Shown here: positions 46,787-55,249 of the stretch, piece after piece
How positions within the stretch are numbered: the stretch's first letter is position 1
How the letters are laid out: each line of letters opens with the position of its first letter
Assembly: GCA_019636345.1 (NCBI GenBank)
Contig: JAHBXQ010000001.1
Coordinates: 62,001-126,000, forward strand
Source: Pirellulales bacterium
GTDB lineage: Bacteria > Planctomycetota > Planctomycetia > Pirellulales > Lacipirellulaceae
Direction of reading: 5' to 3'
DNA length: 64,000 nt
Notes under the pieces: model-generated
Told to the model about the DNA's origin: nothing
The model's database searches: none
What the model saw: the letters and a program-made list of their open reading frames with translations, nothing else
Translations under genes and position numbers: made by a program

Positions 46787-49237
46787 GTGAGCACGACTCT
46801 TTGCCAACCTGAGCACCGCACGACGACCGCCGAGGGCGGCTTGGCGCTCGAAGTGCGCCTCGTCGGCAAGCCCGGCGAACGATATCTCCTGCGACCGGGC
46901 AAGAACACGTTCGGATCGAGCCCGCGCTGCGACCTGCGGCTGACCGGTCCTGAGATGCGACCGCTCCACGGACTTGTGACTTGCGACGGCGAGGCCGTAC
47001 GGGTCAACCGCTGGGCGCCCGGGCTGCAACTCAACGGCGCCGACTTCGTCGAAAGCGCCCTCGAAGTGGGCGATCGCCTGACCATCGGCTCGGCGGCCCT
47101 GGAATTGGTCGCCGCAAACGCCCCAGTTCGGCCTGAGCGTGCGCCCGCTCCGGGGCCGGCTCGGTTGCGATCCGCGGCGCCGAAGCAGTCCGCGCGGGCC
47201 GTCGCCGAGACGGCCTCGCCGAACCAGCCGATCGCCCCGGCGACGACGGAAGCGCCAAAGCCGAATTGCTCGGCCAGTCAGGCGTTCACCGATGCGCTGC
47301 TGGCCCGGACTTGGACCCGGCAGTCGCGGCGCGGGGAGTTGGCTCGCCGGTTGGTCGACACGCTGCGCGAGACGCGCCGCCGCGTCGATTCGTTGTCGAC
47401 CAAATCCGCCGAATTGGAGCAGCAACTCGCCGCCGCGCTGAACGAGCGGACCCGGACGCTCGAACAGCAGGGAGAACTGCAGCAACGGCTGGTCGCGGCT
47501 CAAGCTAGCGTCGCCGAAGCGATTGCCTGGCGCCAACAGGTGCAGGCCGACCTTGCTGCTCAACAGAGCCAGGCCGCTGAAGCCGCGGCCCGCAGCGCCG
47601 AGCGGATCGCCGCGTTGGAGTCGGAACTTGCCGACGAGGCGACATCCCGCGACGCCGAGGCCGCGGAACGGCACGCGACCGAGCTGGCCGCCGCCCGCCG
47701 ACAACTTGCCGACAGCGAGACTCGCGTCGCCGACCTGACGGCCGAACTGGCGGCCTGCCGCGATGCGCTGACAAACGCCGAACAGTCCGTCCAGACCTTG
47801 ACGTCGTCGGTCGCCAAGCTCGAAGGCGAGCTGATCGCTTCGGCCGAGGAAACCAGTCGGCTGGTCGCGACCGTCGCCGCGGCGAAGTCGCAGGGCGCCG
47901 AAGCCGCGGACGCTCGGATCACGGAAGCCGAATCCGCGCTGGCGGAGGTGCGGCACGATCTGGCGAAATCGTGCGAGGAGAACGCCCGCTTGGCCGACGA
48001 AGTCGCCTCGCTCCGCGAGGTGCTCGAATCGTCGCAGGTTGCGCTGGCTGTCGCGAAGAGCGAAGCCGTCGCGAGCGAAGCCAAACTGCATGCGGTGCTT
48101 GTCGAACGCGACCAGCACTCCGTCGAGCGGCAGCAGGCCGAGGCCCGCGCCGCCGCGGCAGAGCAGCGCGAATGGCAACTGGGGGAAAAGGTCGAACAAT
48201 TGCGGACTCGGCTCGATGCGATCGTCTCGCCGCCGGCGCCGCTGGAGGCCGCTGCCGAGTCCTCAGCGCCCTCGACGATCAGCGAGTCGACGGCAGGGGC
48301 GGACGAGACCGACGCAACTTCTGCCGCAATCGCGCGGTTGCGCGCCGCCTCGTTGCGGCAGGAGAAGGAACTCGACGCAGATGAAGTCGTTCGCGAATCG
48401 GCCGAGCCGGCTTCGGATCCCCGCGACGCACAACCGGCGGCGGGCGAAGTCTTATCCGCTGAAGTCAGGGGTCACGAATCCCCTTCGTTCATCGATCGGT
48501 ATCGCCATCTGCTGGAGGACGAGGATCAGGAACTTGGCGGAGCCGCGACGAGATCGCCGTTATCGCTTCCGTCCCAGTCTGCGCCGACCGAACCGCCGGC
48601 GAGCGAGGACGTCCCTTCGGACGACGATGCGGCCTTGCAGGCTTACATGGAGCAAATGATGCGTCGCGTCCGCGGCGAATCGTCGATCGAGGTCGCCGAG
48701 CGTTCACGGATCGCCGGCGCGGGGCTGCAAACCGAGGGTCTGCTCGACGAAGATATCGAGTGCGCTCCCTCGGTTCGGGAGCAGGGGAACGCCGTTGCTG
48801 CGATCCACGACGAGCAGTCGCCGCAAGTTCCGCTTGACCTCGAGTCGATTGGTCGTTCGACGAGCAAACCGTCGTTGCCCACCGACCTCAACGCTCTTCG
48901 CGAACTGGCCAACAGTTCGGCTCGCAATGCGATTGCCAAGCATCGCAAAGAGCGGCTTGCCGAATTGGTCGTCGGGAAGGTGATTATCGCCAGCCTCGCC
49001 TTGGGATTGGCGGCTTGGCTGATCGTGACGAGCGAGTCGATCGACAGCATGAGTTTCTTGGGCGGTTGTGAAATCGCCGTTCTGGGGGCCTGGGCCTTGT
49101 GGCGACTGCTCATGAACATCCTCTCCGCCGCGGCCGACCAAGTGCGCCCGGCGCACAAAGCGAATCGCACCGAACGACTCGTCGAGCCCGCCGGCGACTC
49201 CGGCGCGGCTGCGGCGCTTCCCGACGAGCGCGGGTAG
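46787..49237 (+). CDS. FHA-domain coiled-coil membrane protein
   Basis: The product has 816 residues from GTG 46787 (MSTTLCQPEH). An FHA domain at about 20-105 (LLRPGKNTFGSSPRCDLRL, RPLHGLV) should bind phosphothreonine peptides. A long coiled coil covers about 165-490, rich in Ala, Glu and Leu. An acidic, Ser/Pro-rich linker follows. Residues 720-780 include two hydrophobic helices (KVIIASLALGLAAWLIV and CEIAVLGAWALWRLL), which put the protein in the membrane with a cytoplasmic FHA head. Such FHA/coiled-coil proteins could organise cell structure under Ser/Thr kinase control, which planctomycetes have in abundance. Function is inferred from layout only. Confidence 0.8.
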   Translation: MSTTLCQPEHRTTTAEGGLALEVRLVGKPGERYLLRPGKNTFGSSPRCDLRLTGPEMRPLHGLVTCDGEAVRVNRWAPGLQLNGADFVESALEVGDRLTIGSAALELVAANAPVRPERAPAPGPARLRSAAPKQSARAVAETASPNQPIAPATTEAPKPNCSASQAFTDALLARTWTRQSRRGELARRLVDTLRETRRRVDSLSTKSAELEQQLAAALNERTRTLEQQGELQQRLVAAQASVAEAIAWRQQVQADLAAQQSQAAEAAARSAERIAALESELADEATSRDAEAAERHATELAAARRQLADSETRVADLTAELAACRDALTNAEQSVQTLTSSVAKLEGELIASAEETSRLVATVAAAKSQGAEAADARITEAESALAEVRHDLAKSCEENARLADEVASLREVLESSQVALAVAKSEAVASEAKLHAVLVERDQHSVERQQAEARAAAAEQREWQLGEKVEQLRTRLDAIVSPPAPLEAAAESSAPSTISESTAGADETDATSAAIARLRAASLRQEKELDADEVVRESAEPASDPRDAQPAAGEVLSAEVRGHESPSFIDRYRHLLEDEDQELGGAATRSPLSLPSQSAPTEPPASEDVPSDDDAALQAYMEQMMRRVRGESSIEVAERSRIAGAGLQTEGLLDEDIECAPSVREQGNAVAAIHDEQSPQVPLDLESIGRSTSKPSLPTDLNALRELANSSARNAIAKHRKERLAELVVGKVIIASLALGLAAWLIVTSESIDSMSFLGGCEIAVLGAWALWRLLMNILSAAADQVRPAHKANRTERLVEPAGDSGAAAALPDERG

Positions 49238-49417
49238 CATGGCGGCGCTGCGCGAGGACCGCCGATAACGCGGATCGCCAGGGATCCTGTCGGAGTCACC
49301 TGGTCTCCGACGCAGGCAGAGCATGTCCCCCACGAGTCGCAGCCTGTAGACGGCATCGATGCGCGGCGAACCTCGTGCGATCCGCGGCAGTCCGGAATAT
49401 CAATCAGCGCTGAATCG

Positions 49418-50431
49418 CTAGAATCCCCGCGCCGCTTTGACGTCGTCGAAGTCGCGCAGGTGGTAGTCGATGCCGACGAAGTCGAGCACGCGCGTCAGGC
49501 CTCGCAGTGCGACGCTCATGCCGTCGGGGCCGCTGAACCCGCCGTACTGCCCGCCCCCTTTGAGGTGCGGCTCCAGGTCGAGAATCACGCCGGGAATGCC
49601 GCGCTTCTTGAGCCGCTTCTCCAGCTTGGGGATCTCCAGCTTGAAGTCGGCGAGGATCTGGGCGTGCCCGCTGTCGCCGGCGTCGGCCGGGACAAAGTGC
49701 GACAGGGCGTCCTCGTCGACGTGCCCAATCGGGCGATCGACCTTCGGCGCCAAATAGTCCTTGATATGCATCCAGCCGACGCTTGGCTTCATCACGCGGT
49801 ACTGCTCGAACGTCTGCTGGGTGTCGTAACCCTGACAGACGATGTTGGCGCCGTCGAAGATCGTCACCATCGCCGGGTGGTTCACCTTGCGATGCAACTC
49901 GGCCATGAGCTGGCCGTTTTGCCCGACGAGATTCGCCTCGACCTCGAGACCGAAAGTGAGGTCGCTCTTGTGGCAGATTTCGGCGATCTGCCCGAGTTGG
50001 TCGACCGTTTGGGAGAGATGCTCCCACGGGTCGGCCCCGCGCGGGTGGTAGAACGAGAACCCGCGGATGAGCTTCGTCTCGAACGCATGGGCCAGTTCAC
50101 AGGCCTTCTTCACTTCGCCGGCGAGGTACTTCTTGAACGGGACGAAGCGGTTCTTCGTGCCGTCCTCGACGTCGAGGAGTTTGACCTTGCCGATCGGCGA
50201 ACCGATCGAGGCGACGTTCATGCCGAACTCGTCCTCCTCGTGTCGCAGCTTGGTGATCTCGGACTTGGTGAGGTCCATGACGTTCTTGACGCCGCTCCCC
50301 ACGTCGACAAACCGCAGGCTGTAGTACTGCAGCCCCAGCGCCGCCAGCGCGGCGAACTGCTCGGCCGCGGTCTTGTGAATCGCCGCTTCGTCGCCGAAGG
50401 CCGAGAGGATGACGCTAGGGTTGGTCGACAT
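49418..50431 (-). CDS. Sugar phosphate isomerase/epimerase-like TIM barrel
   Basis: The product has 337 residues of the xylose-isomerase-like TIM barrel family (AP endonuclease 2 superfamily). The N-terminus MSTNPSVILSAFGDEA and the metal-site segments GLEVEANLVG, DGANIVCQGYD and WMHIKDYLAP are visible. Metal-binding Glu, Asp and His appear in these blocks. Members interconvert sugars or cut inositol or glucarate derivatives. Planctomycetes carry many of these and substrate cannot be told from sequence. The gene stands alone between the FHA gene and queF. Confidence 0.82.
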   Translation of the reverse strand: MSTNPSVILSAFGDEAAIHKTAAEQFAALAALGLQYYSLRFVDVGSGVKNVMDLTKSEITKLRHEEDEFGMNVASIGSPIGKVKLLDVEDGTKNRFVPFKKYLAGEVKKACELAHAFETKLIRGFSFYHPRGADPWEHLSQTVDQLGQIAEICHKSDLTFGLEVEANLVGQNGQLMAELHRKVNHPAMVTIFDGANIVCQGYDTQQTFEQYRVMKPSVGWMHIKDYLAPKVDRPIGHVDEDALSHFVPADAGDSGHAQILADFKLEIPKLEKRLKKRGIPGVILDLEPHLKGGGQYGGFSGPDGMSVALRGLTRVLDFVGIDYHLRDFDDVKAARGF

Positions 50432-50513
50432 GAGGAATCGCTTTCGATAGGAGCGAGCCGAACGCGGCGTCGGGCGTTTTGCTTCGGGTGAAGCCTGACG
50501 CAGCGAGTTCGGA

Positions 50514-50897
50514 TCATTTCATGGGAATGCCTGGGGCGGATTCAATCGACGCCGCGTATTGGGCCGTGACGGTCTCGGTGATGCCGCCGCGGGCGTTGAA
50601 TCGCGCCTCGACCTTCATCCGTCGCGGTTCGAGCGTCGAAGCGAGATCTTCGAGGATGACATTGGCGACGTTCTCGTAGAAGATCCCTTCGTTCCGGAAG
50701 CTCTGCAGGTAAAACTTCAGGCTCTTCAATTCGACGCACTTCGCGTCCGGCGTGTAGGCGATCGTCACCGTGCCGAAATCGGGCTGACCCGTCTTGGGGC
50801 AGACCGACGTGAACTCGGGGGCCACGATTTCGATCTCGTAGTCCCGATGGGGGAACCGATTGTCAAAGGTTTCCAGCAGGCTGCGGGAGTCGCTCAT
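50514..50897 (-). CDS. queF: NADPH-dependent 7-cyano-7-deazaguanine reductase QueF
   Basis: The product is a 127-residue type I QueF enzyme that reduces preQ0 to preQ1 in queuosine synthesis. It has the thioimide nucleophile Cys33 ([11 protein letters not shown]), Asp40 and the QueF motif [20 protein letters not shown]. The conserved Glu75 is present, while the residue before it is Tyr rather than His, as also seen in other bacteria. ATG 50897 gives the normal length. It is divergent from queC across about 165 bases. Confidence 0.93.
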   Translation of the reverse strand: MSDSRSLLETFDNRFPHRDYEIEIVAPEFTSVCPKTGQPDFGTVTIAYTPDAKCVELKSLKFYLQSFRNEGIFYENVANVILEDLASTLEPRRMKVEARFNARGGITETVTAQYAASIESAPGIPMK

Positions 50898-51062
50898 GGT
50901 CGTCGGTCGGGGCAGGGCGGGGAAGGGACGGACAGGCAAAGCGAGGCCGCTGTCGCGGAACGGCCCATTGTGGCATGATAGAGCCGGCCCCGAAAGCCGT
51001 CCCGCTTCCGCGAGCGGGTGCGTCGCTCGGCCCCAGGGGGGATAATTCGCTGGACCGGACGA

Positions 51063-51785
51063 ATGCCCGAGAATCCTCAACGCTCCGAACCGCGCCGAGC
51101 GGTGATCCTGCTCTCCGGCGGGCTCGACTCGGCCACCGTGGGCGCAATCGCCCGGCGCGAGGGGTACGCGCTCTACGCTCTTAGCGTCGACTACGGGCAA
51201 CGACATCGGTTCGAGTTGGACAGCGCCGCCCGCGTCGCCGCCGCGCTCGGGGTCGTCGAGCGCCGCGTGCTGACGATCGACTTGGCGGCCCTGGGAGGAA
51301 GCGCTTTGACCGCCGACATCGCCGTGCCGCAGGGGCGCAGCGACGACGAAATCGCTCACGGCATCCCAGTGACCTACGTGCCGGCGCGGAACACCGTGAT
51401 GCTGTCGCTGGCCCTGGGCTACGCCGAAGTCGTCGGCGCCGCGGACTTGTTCATCGGGGTCAACGCGGTCGACTACAGCGGCTACCCCGACTGCCGGCCG
51501 GAGTTCATCGCTGCGTTCGAGCGGGTGGCGAACCTGGCGACCAAGGCGGGGGTCGAGGGGGAACTGGCGTTTCGAATCCACACGCCGCTGATCAATTTGA
51601 CCAAGGCCGAGATCATCCGTCGCGGCGCCGAGTTGGGGGTCGACTACGCCCTGACTCACACCTGCTACGCTCCGAACGACCTCGGCCAACCCTGCGGCCG
51701 CTGCGACGCCTGTCAACTGCGGCTCAAAGGTTTTGCCGAGGCGGGACTCAACGATCCGGTGCAGTATGCGGGATGTACAAGCTAA
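51063..51785 (+). CDS. queC: 7-cyano-7-deazaguanine synthase QueC
   Basis: The product is a 240-residue enzyme that makes preQ0 from 7-carboxy-7-deazaguanine and ammonia with ATP. It has the PP-loop SGGLDSAT (18-25) and the conserved YGQRH. The zinc site is formed by Cys201, Cys211, Cys214 and Cys217 (CYAPN, then PCGRCDACQ). ATG 51063 is preferred over an upstream GTG at 51018. It is the first gene of a queC-queE pair and lies back to back with queF. Confidence 0.94.
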   Translation: MPENPQRSEPRRAVILLSGGLDSATVGAIARREGYALYALSVDYGQRHRFELDSAARVAAALGVVERRVLTIDLAALGGSALTADIAVPQGRSDDEIAHGIPVTYVPARNTVMLSLALGYAEVVGAADLFIGVNAVDYSGYPDCRPEFIAAFERVANLATKAGVEGELAFRIHTPLINLTKAEIIRRGAELGVDYALTHTCYAPNDLGQPCGRCDACQLRLKGFAEAGLNDPVQYAGCTS

Positions 51786-51998
51786 CTATGCAGGCGCGCA
51801 GTGAGCGACGCGAACACAGTTGGCCACGAACTCGCAGCAATAAGAAAAGAACAATACGCTTGTGGCTGGCATGATGACAACCGAAGGCGGACAGCTTCAG
51901 GCCAGGGGCAAGGCCTTGCAAGGATCACTCGGACATGACTGTATCAGAGCAACCGGCGCCTGCTCGCACTTTGTGACTTGGCGGCAAGGATCCTCTCG

Positions 51999-52685
51999 AT
52001 GAAGATCGCTGAGATCTACAAATCGATTCAAGGCGAAGGCCGGCTCACGGGGACGGTCAGCGTGTTCGTGCGCGCCAGCGGGTGCAACTTGCGGTGCTGG
52101 TTTTGCGATACGCCGTTCGCCTCGTGGGCGCCCGAAGGACAGGACTTCGCCGTCGACGAGATCGTCGCCGAGGTCGAGGAGTGGGACGCCTCGCACGTGG
52201 TCCTCACAGGGGGCGAGCCGATGCTGTTCGCCGAACTGATCCCGCTTTGTCAGCGGCTGCGGGCGCGGGGTCGGCACGTGACGATCGAGACGGCCGGCAC
52301 GCTTTATCTGCCGGTCGAGTGCGATTTGATGTCGATCAGCCCCAAGTTGTCGGGGAGCGCCCCCCGCGGCCGCGAGCATGCAAGTTGGGCTCGGCGCCAC
52401 GAACGCGAGCGGATGAAGCCGGCGGTGCTGACGCGGCTGATCTCGCAATACGAACACCAACTCAAATTCGTGATCGATTCCCCCGAGGAGATCGAGGAGG
52501 TTCGCGCGCTGCTGGCGTCGCTTCCGCCGATCGACCCGTGCCGCGTCTTGCTCATGCCTCAAGCCCGTACCGCGGAGGAAGCGCAGCAGCACGCCGCGTG
52601 GCTCGAACCGCTCTGCGACGCGGAAGGCTGGAGCTATTGTCCGCGAATGCAGTTGGAATGGTTCGGCGCCGTCCGCGGAACGTGA
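51999..52685 (+). CDS. queE: 7-carboxy-7-deazaguanine synthase QueE
   Basis: The product is a 228-residue radical SAM enzyme that forms the 7-deazaguanine ring from 6-carboxytetrahydropterin. The [4Fe-4S] motif is CNLRCWFC (Cys29, Cys33, Cys36), preceded by the QueE front EIYKSIQGEG. The SAM-binding GGE appears as LTGGEPMLF. ATG 51999 has AAGGA at 10-base spacing. It lies 213 bases after queC on the same strand. The queD partner, which supplies the substrate, is absent from the window. Confidence 0.94.
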   Translation: MKIAEIYKSIQGEGRLTGTVSVFVRASGCNLRCWFCDTPFASWAPEGQDFAVDEIVAEVEEWDASHVVLTGGEPMLFAELIPLCQRLRARGRHVTIETAGTLYLPVECDLMSISPKLSGSAPRGREHASWARRHERERMKPAVLTRLISQYEHQLKFVIDSPEEIEEVRALLASLPPIDPCRVLLMPQARTAEEAQQHAAWLEPLCDAEGWSYCPRMQLEWFGAVRGT

Positions 52686-52794
52686 ACGTGAAGACAGCCG
52701 GAAGCCGTCTCGGGGCGCCCCTCTCGGCAATGGAGAGGGCTGGCAATCAGCGCTCAACATTGCCTTTTCCAAGACTTCTCGCTGCGAGGTCGTC

Positions 52795-53898
52795 ATGCCG
52801 CCGCTTGTCCGCTTTGCGCTGGCCTTGTTCGTCTGCTGCGTTTCGCTCGATCGCGCCGCCGTTGCGCAGCGACGCGCGAGCCCCGTTCGATCGCCGACCG
52901 CCAAGGCCTTTGACCACATGACGCGCCTGGCCGACGGCGAGCTTCCACCCGCGGGCGCGGAAGGGGATTTCATACTCGGCCCGACCCACCCGGCGGCGCC
53001 TGAAATGAAGCCGCAGCCAGGCGTGCCGCGGGGACGCATCGTGCGGTTCACGATGGACTCGGCCGAGAGCAAGATTTACCAGGGGATCGCCCGCGATCCA
53101 GGGACGTTCGGCACGCCCGATCCAGACGATCCCGCGAAGCTGATCGTGACGACCAGCCGCCCGGCCCCGTACACGCGCAAGGTGGCCGTCTACGTGCCGC
53201 ACGGATATCAACCGGGGACGAAAGCTCCGCTCTTGGTCGGGGCCGACGGGCCGGACGAAGCCCTCTTCACGGCGCTCGACAACCTGATCGCCGCGGGGCG
53301 CCTGCCTCCGCTGGTGGCCGTGTCGATCGGCAACGGGGGCGGCGATGCGCAGGGAAGCCAGCGCGGCCTCGAGTACGACACGATGAGCGGCCTGTACGCC
53401 GAATTCGTCGAGACCGAGGTGCTGCCGCAGGCGAGGCAGCGCTGCGGCGTCGAACTGACCGCCGATCCCGACGGGCGGGCGACGATGGGGTGCAGCTCGG
53501 GCGCTTCCTGTGCGCTGGCGATGGCGTGGTACAGGCCCGACCTGTATCGCCGCGTCCTCTCCTACTCCGGCACGTTCGTCAACCAGCAATGGCCTCCCAG
53601 TCCGGAGACTCCGCACGGAGCGTGGGAATTCCACGAACGGCTGATTCCCGAGAGCCCCGCCAAGCCGCTGCGGATCTGGCTCGAGGCGAGCGACCGCGAT
53701 CTCCTCAACCCCAATGTGATGAACGACGGCATGCACGATTGGGTGGAGGCGAATCTGCGCATGGCCTCCGCGCTGGCGGCGAAGAAGTACCGCTACCAGT
53801 TCGTTTTCGCTCAGAACGCCGGGCACTGCGACTGGCCGGTCAAGCAGCAGACGTTGCCGGCCGCGCTGGAGTGGGTATGGCTCGGATACGAACCTTAA
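52795..53898 (+). CDS. Secreted esterase (enterochelin-esterase/Esterase D-like)
   Basis: The product has 367 residues with an N-terminal signal peptide ending around AAVAQ. The alpha/beta hydrolase core (about 125-360) has the nucleophile in GCSSGAS (Ser234), acid Asp300 (LEASDRD) and base His344 (NAGHCDW). The sequence around PLLVGADGP and the strand VAVYVPHGYQ is typical of the Esterase D/Fes group, which cut siderophores, acetylated sugars or feruloyl esters. It stands alone. Substrate is unknown; in planctomycetes such enzymes are often linked to polysaccharide use. Confidence 0.87.
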   Translation: MPPLVRFALALFVCCVSLDRAAVAQRRASPVRSPTAKAFDHMTRLADGELPPAGAEGDFILGPTHPAAPEMKPQPGVPRGRIVRFTMDSAESKIYQGIARDPGTFGTPDPDDPAKLIVTTSRPAPYTRKVAVYVPHGYQPGTKAPLLVGADGPDEALFTALDNLIAAGRLPPLVAVSIGNGGGDAQGSQRGLEYDTMSGLYAEFVETEVLPQARQRCGVELTADPDGRATMGCSSGASCALAMAWYRPDLYRRVLSYSGTFVNQQWPPSPETPHGAWEFHERLIPESPAKPLRIWLEASDRDLLNPNVMNDGMHDWVEANLRMASALAAKKYRYQFVFAQNAGHCDWPVKQQTLPAALEWVWLGYEP

Positions 53899-54018
53899 AC
53901 TCTCGTGCTTTGAACCAGGCTAGATTTTGGGTGGGGAACGGCGCTACATCTCTCTCTGTCAACAGGTTGCGTCGTCCGCAGCCCAAAAGACTCGAACTGA
54001 CGCAGCGCAAGGGTTTGA

Positions 54019-55143
54019 TCAGCCGTTTCCAGCCTCTGCGGGAGAGGCCGGGGGAGCCGGCGGGGTCGGCGCTTTCTCGACCAACTTCGGGGGCGGGCCT
54101 CCCTTGGGGGCGAACACCAGCACGATCGCCGCCCCGGCCACGACCAGGATCAGCCCGGCCAGAAAGATCGGGTGCACCTCGCCCCACAGTCCCCCGACGA
54201 GCGTCGTGGTCATGGTGTTGACGACCGGCGCCCCGCCGAACACCAGCGGCATCACATACACTGGCTTGCCGCCGAAATTGAACGCGAGGATGATTCCCAG
54301 GGCCCCGAACGCCCCCGCGGCGCCGGCCAGCAAGCTCCACAGCGTGCCGCTGAAGTTCCACGTGCTCGCCTCGCCCGTGGGACTGGCGGCGAGCATCAGA
54401 TTGGGCAAGATCACGGCGATCAGAAAGTAGGCCAGCCCCACGCAAATCAGCGGCCGCAGCCGGCTGTGGTGCATGGCGGCTTGCCCTCTGTGGAGCACCG
54501 GTCCATAAGCGCCCCAGCAGACGACCGCCGTGGCGATCGACAAGATCTGCAGGACGAACTGCGATGCGCCTCGTTCGGCCCGCTCGACGACGGTCGGCTT
54601 CTTCGCGTCCGCGCCGGCTTCGTCGGCTGTGGCGCCGGCGGTCGCGGGCTGCGCGGGCTTGTCCGACTTCTGCGGGGCGAAGACCAGCACCGTCACTGCG
54701 CCCAACAGCACCATCACCAGCCCGGCGAGAAACAGCGGGCCGACTTCTTTCAGTTTGCGGGCGAGGTAGATCGTCAAGAACGAATTGACGACTGGCGCCC
54801 CGCCGAACACCAGCGGCATGACGTAGATCGGCTTGCCGCCGAAGTTGAACGCCATGATGATTCCCAGCGCCCCCAGGGCCCCGAGTGCGCCGCCGGCGAG
54901 ACTCCAGACGATCCCCGTCACCGACCAATCGCCCGCCTCGCCTCGCAGCCGTAGCCAGACGCTCGGCACAAGCACGCCGATCAGAAAGTAAGCCAGCCCG
55001 ACGCAGATGAACGGCCGCAGTCGCGCCAGCTGCGCCGGGTCGGTCGACATGCCGTGTTGCCCCGCATGGAGCACCGGCCCGTAGACCCCCCAGCAGAAGA
55101 TCGTCACGCCGAACGAGAGGATGATCAGCAGGAGGCTACGCAT
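54019..55143 (-). CDS. Membrane protein with internal duplication (DMT/EamA-like)
   Basis: The product has 374 residues. It is built of two homologous halves in the same orientation: residues 1-166 and about 190-350. Both contain CWG(V/A)YGPVLH, RP(F/L)ICVGLAYFLI and MAFNFGGKPIYVMPLVFGGAPVVN or its twin, LAFNFGGKPVYVMPLVFGGAPVVN. About five membrane helices lie in each half. The duplication is close enough to see at DNA level. The fold is of the EamA/drug-metabolite transporter type, which carries two such repeats. The linker (APQKSDKPAQPATAGATADE) is hydrophilic. Substrate unknown. Confidence 0.82.
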   Translation of the reverse strand: MRSLLLIILSFGVTIFCWGVYGPVLHAGQHGMSTDPAQLARLRPFICVGLAYFLIGVLVPSVWLRLRGEAGDWSVTGIVWSLAGGALGALGALGIIMAFNFGGKPIYVMPLVFGGAPVVNSFLTIYLARKLKEVGPLFLAGLVMVLLGAVTVLVFAPQKSDKPAQPATAGATADEAGADAKKPTVVERAERGASQFVLQILSIATAVVCWGAYGPVLHRGQAAMHHSRLRPLICVGLAYFLIAVILPNLMLAASPTGEASTWNFSGTLWSLLAGAAGAFGALGIILAFNFGGKPVYVMPLVFGGAPVVNTMTTTLVGGLWGEVHPIFLAGLILVVAGAAIVLVFAPKGGPPPKLVEKAPTPPAPPASPAEAGNG

Positions 55144-55249
55144 GACGATTCCTGGGGATTTGCGCTTCGCGGGGACCGGCCGAACGGCGATCCGACCTCA
55201 ACTGTAAGGGGGCGTGGTCGATCCCGCCAGCGGCGACTTGTGCGAGGGT

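Noticed and set aside
50898-51062. A preQ1 riboswitch in the queF/queC intergenic region
   Set aside because: No sequence resembling the known preQ1 aptamer classes could be found by eye.
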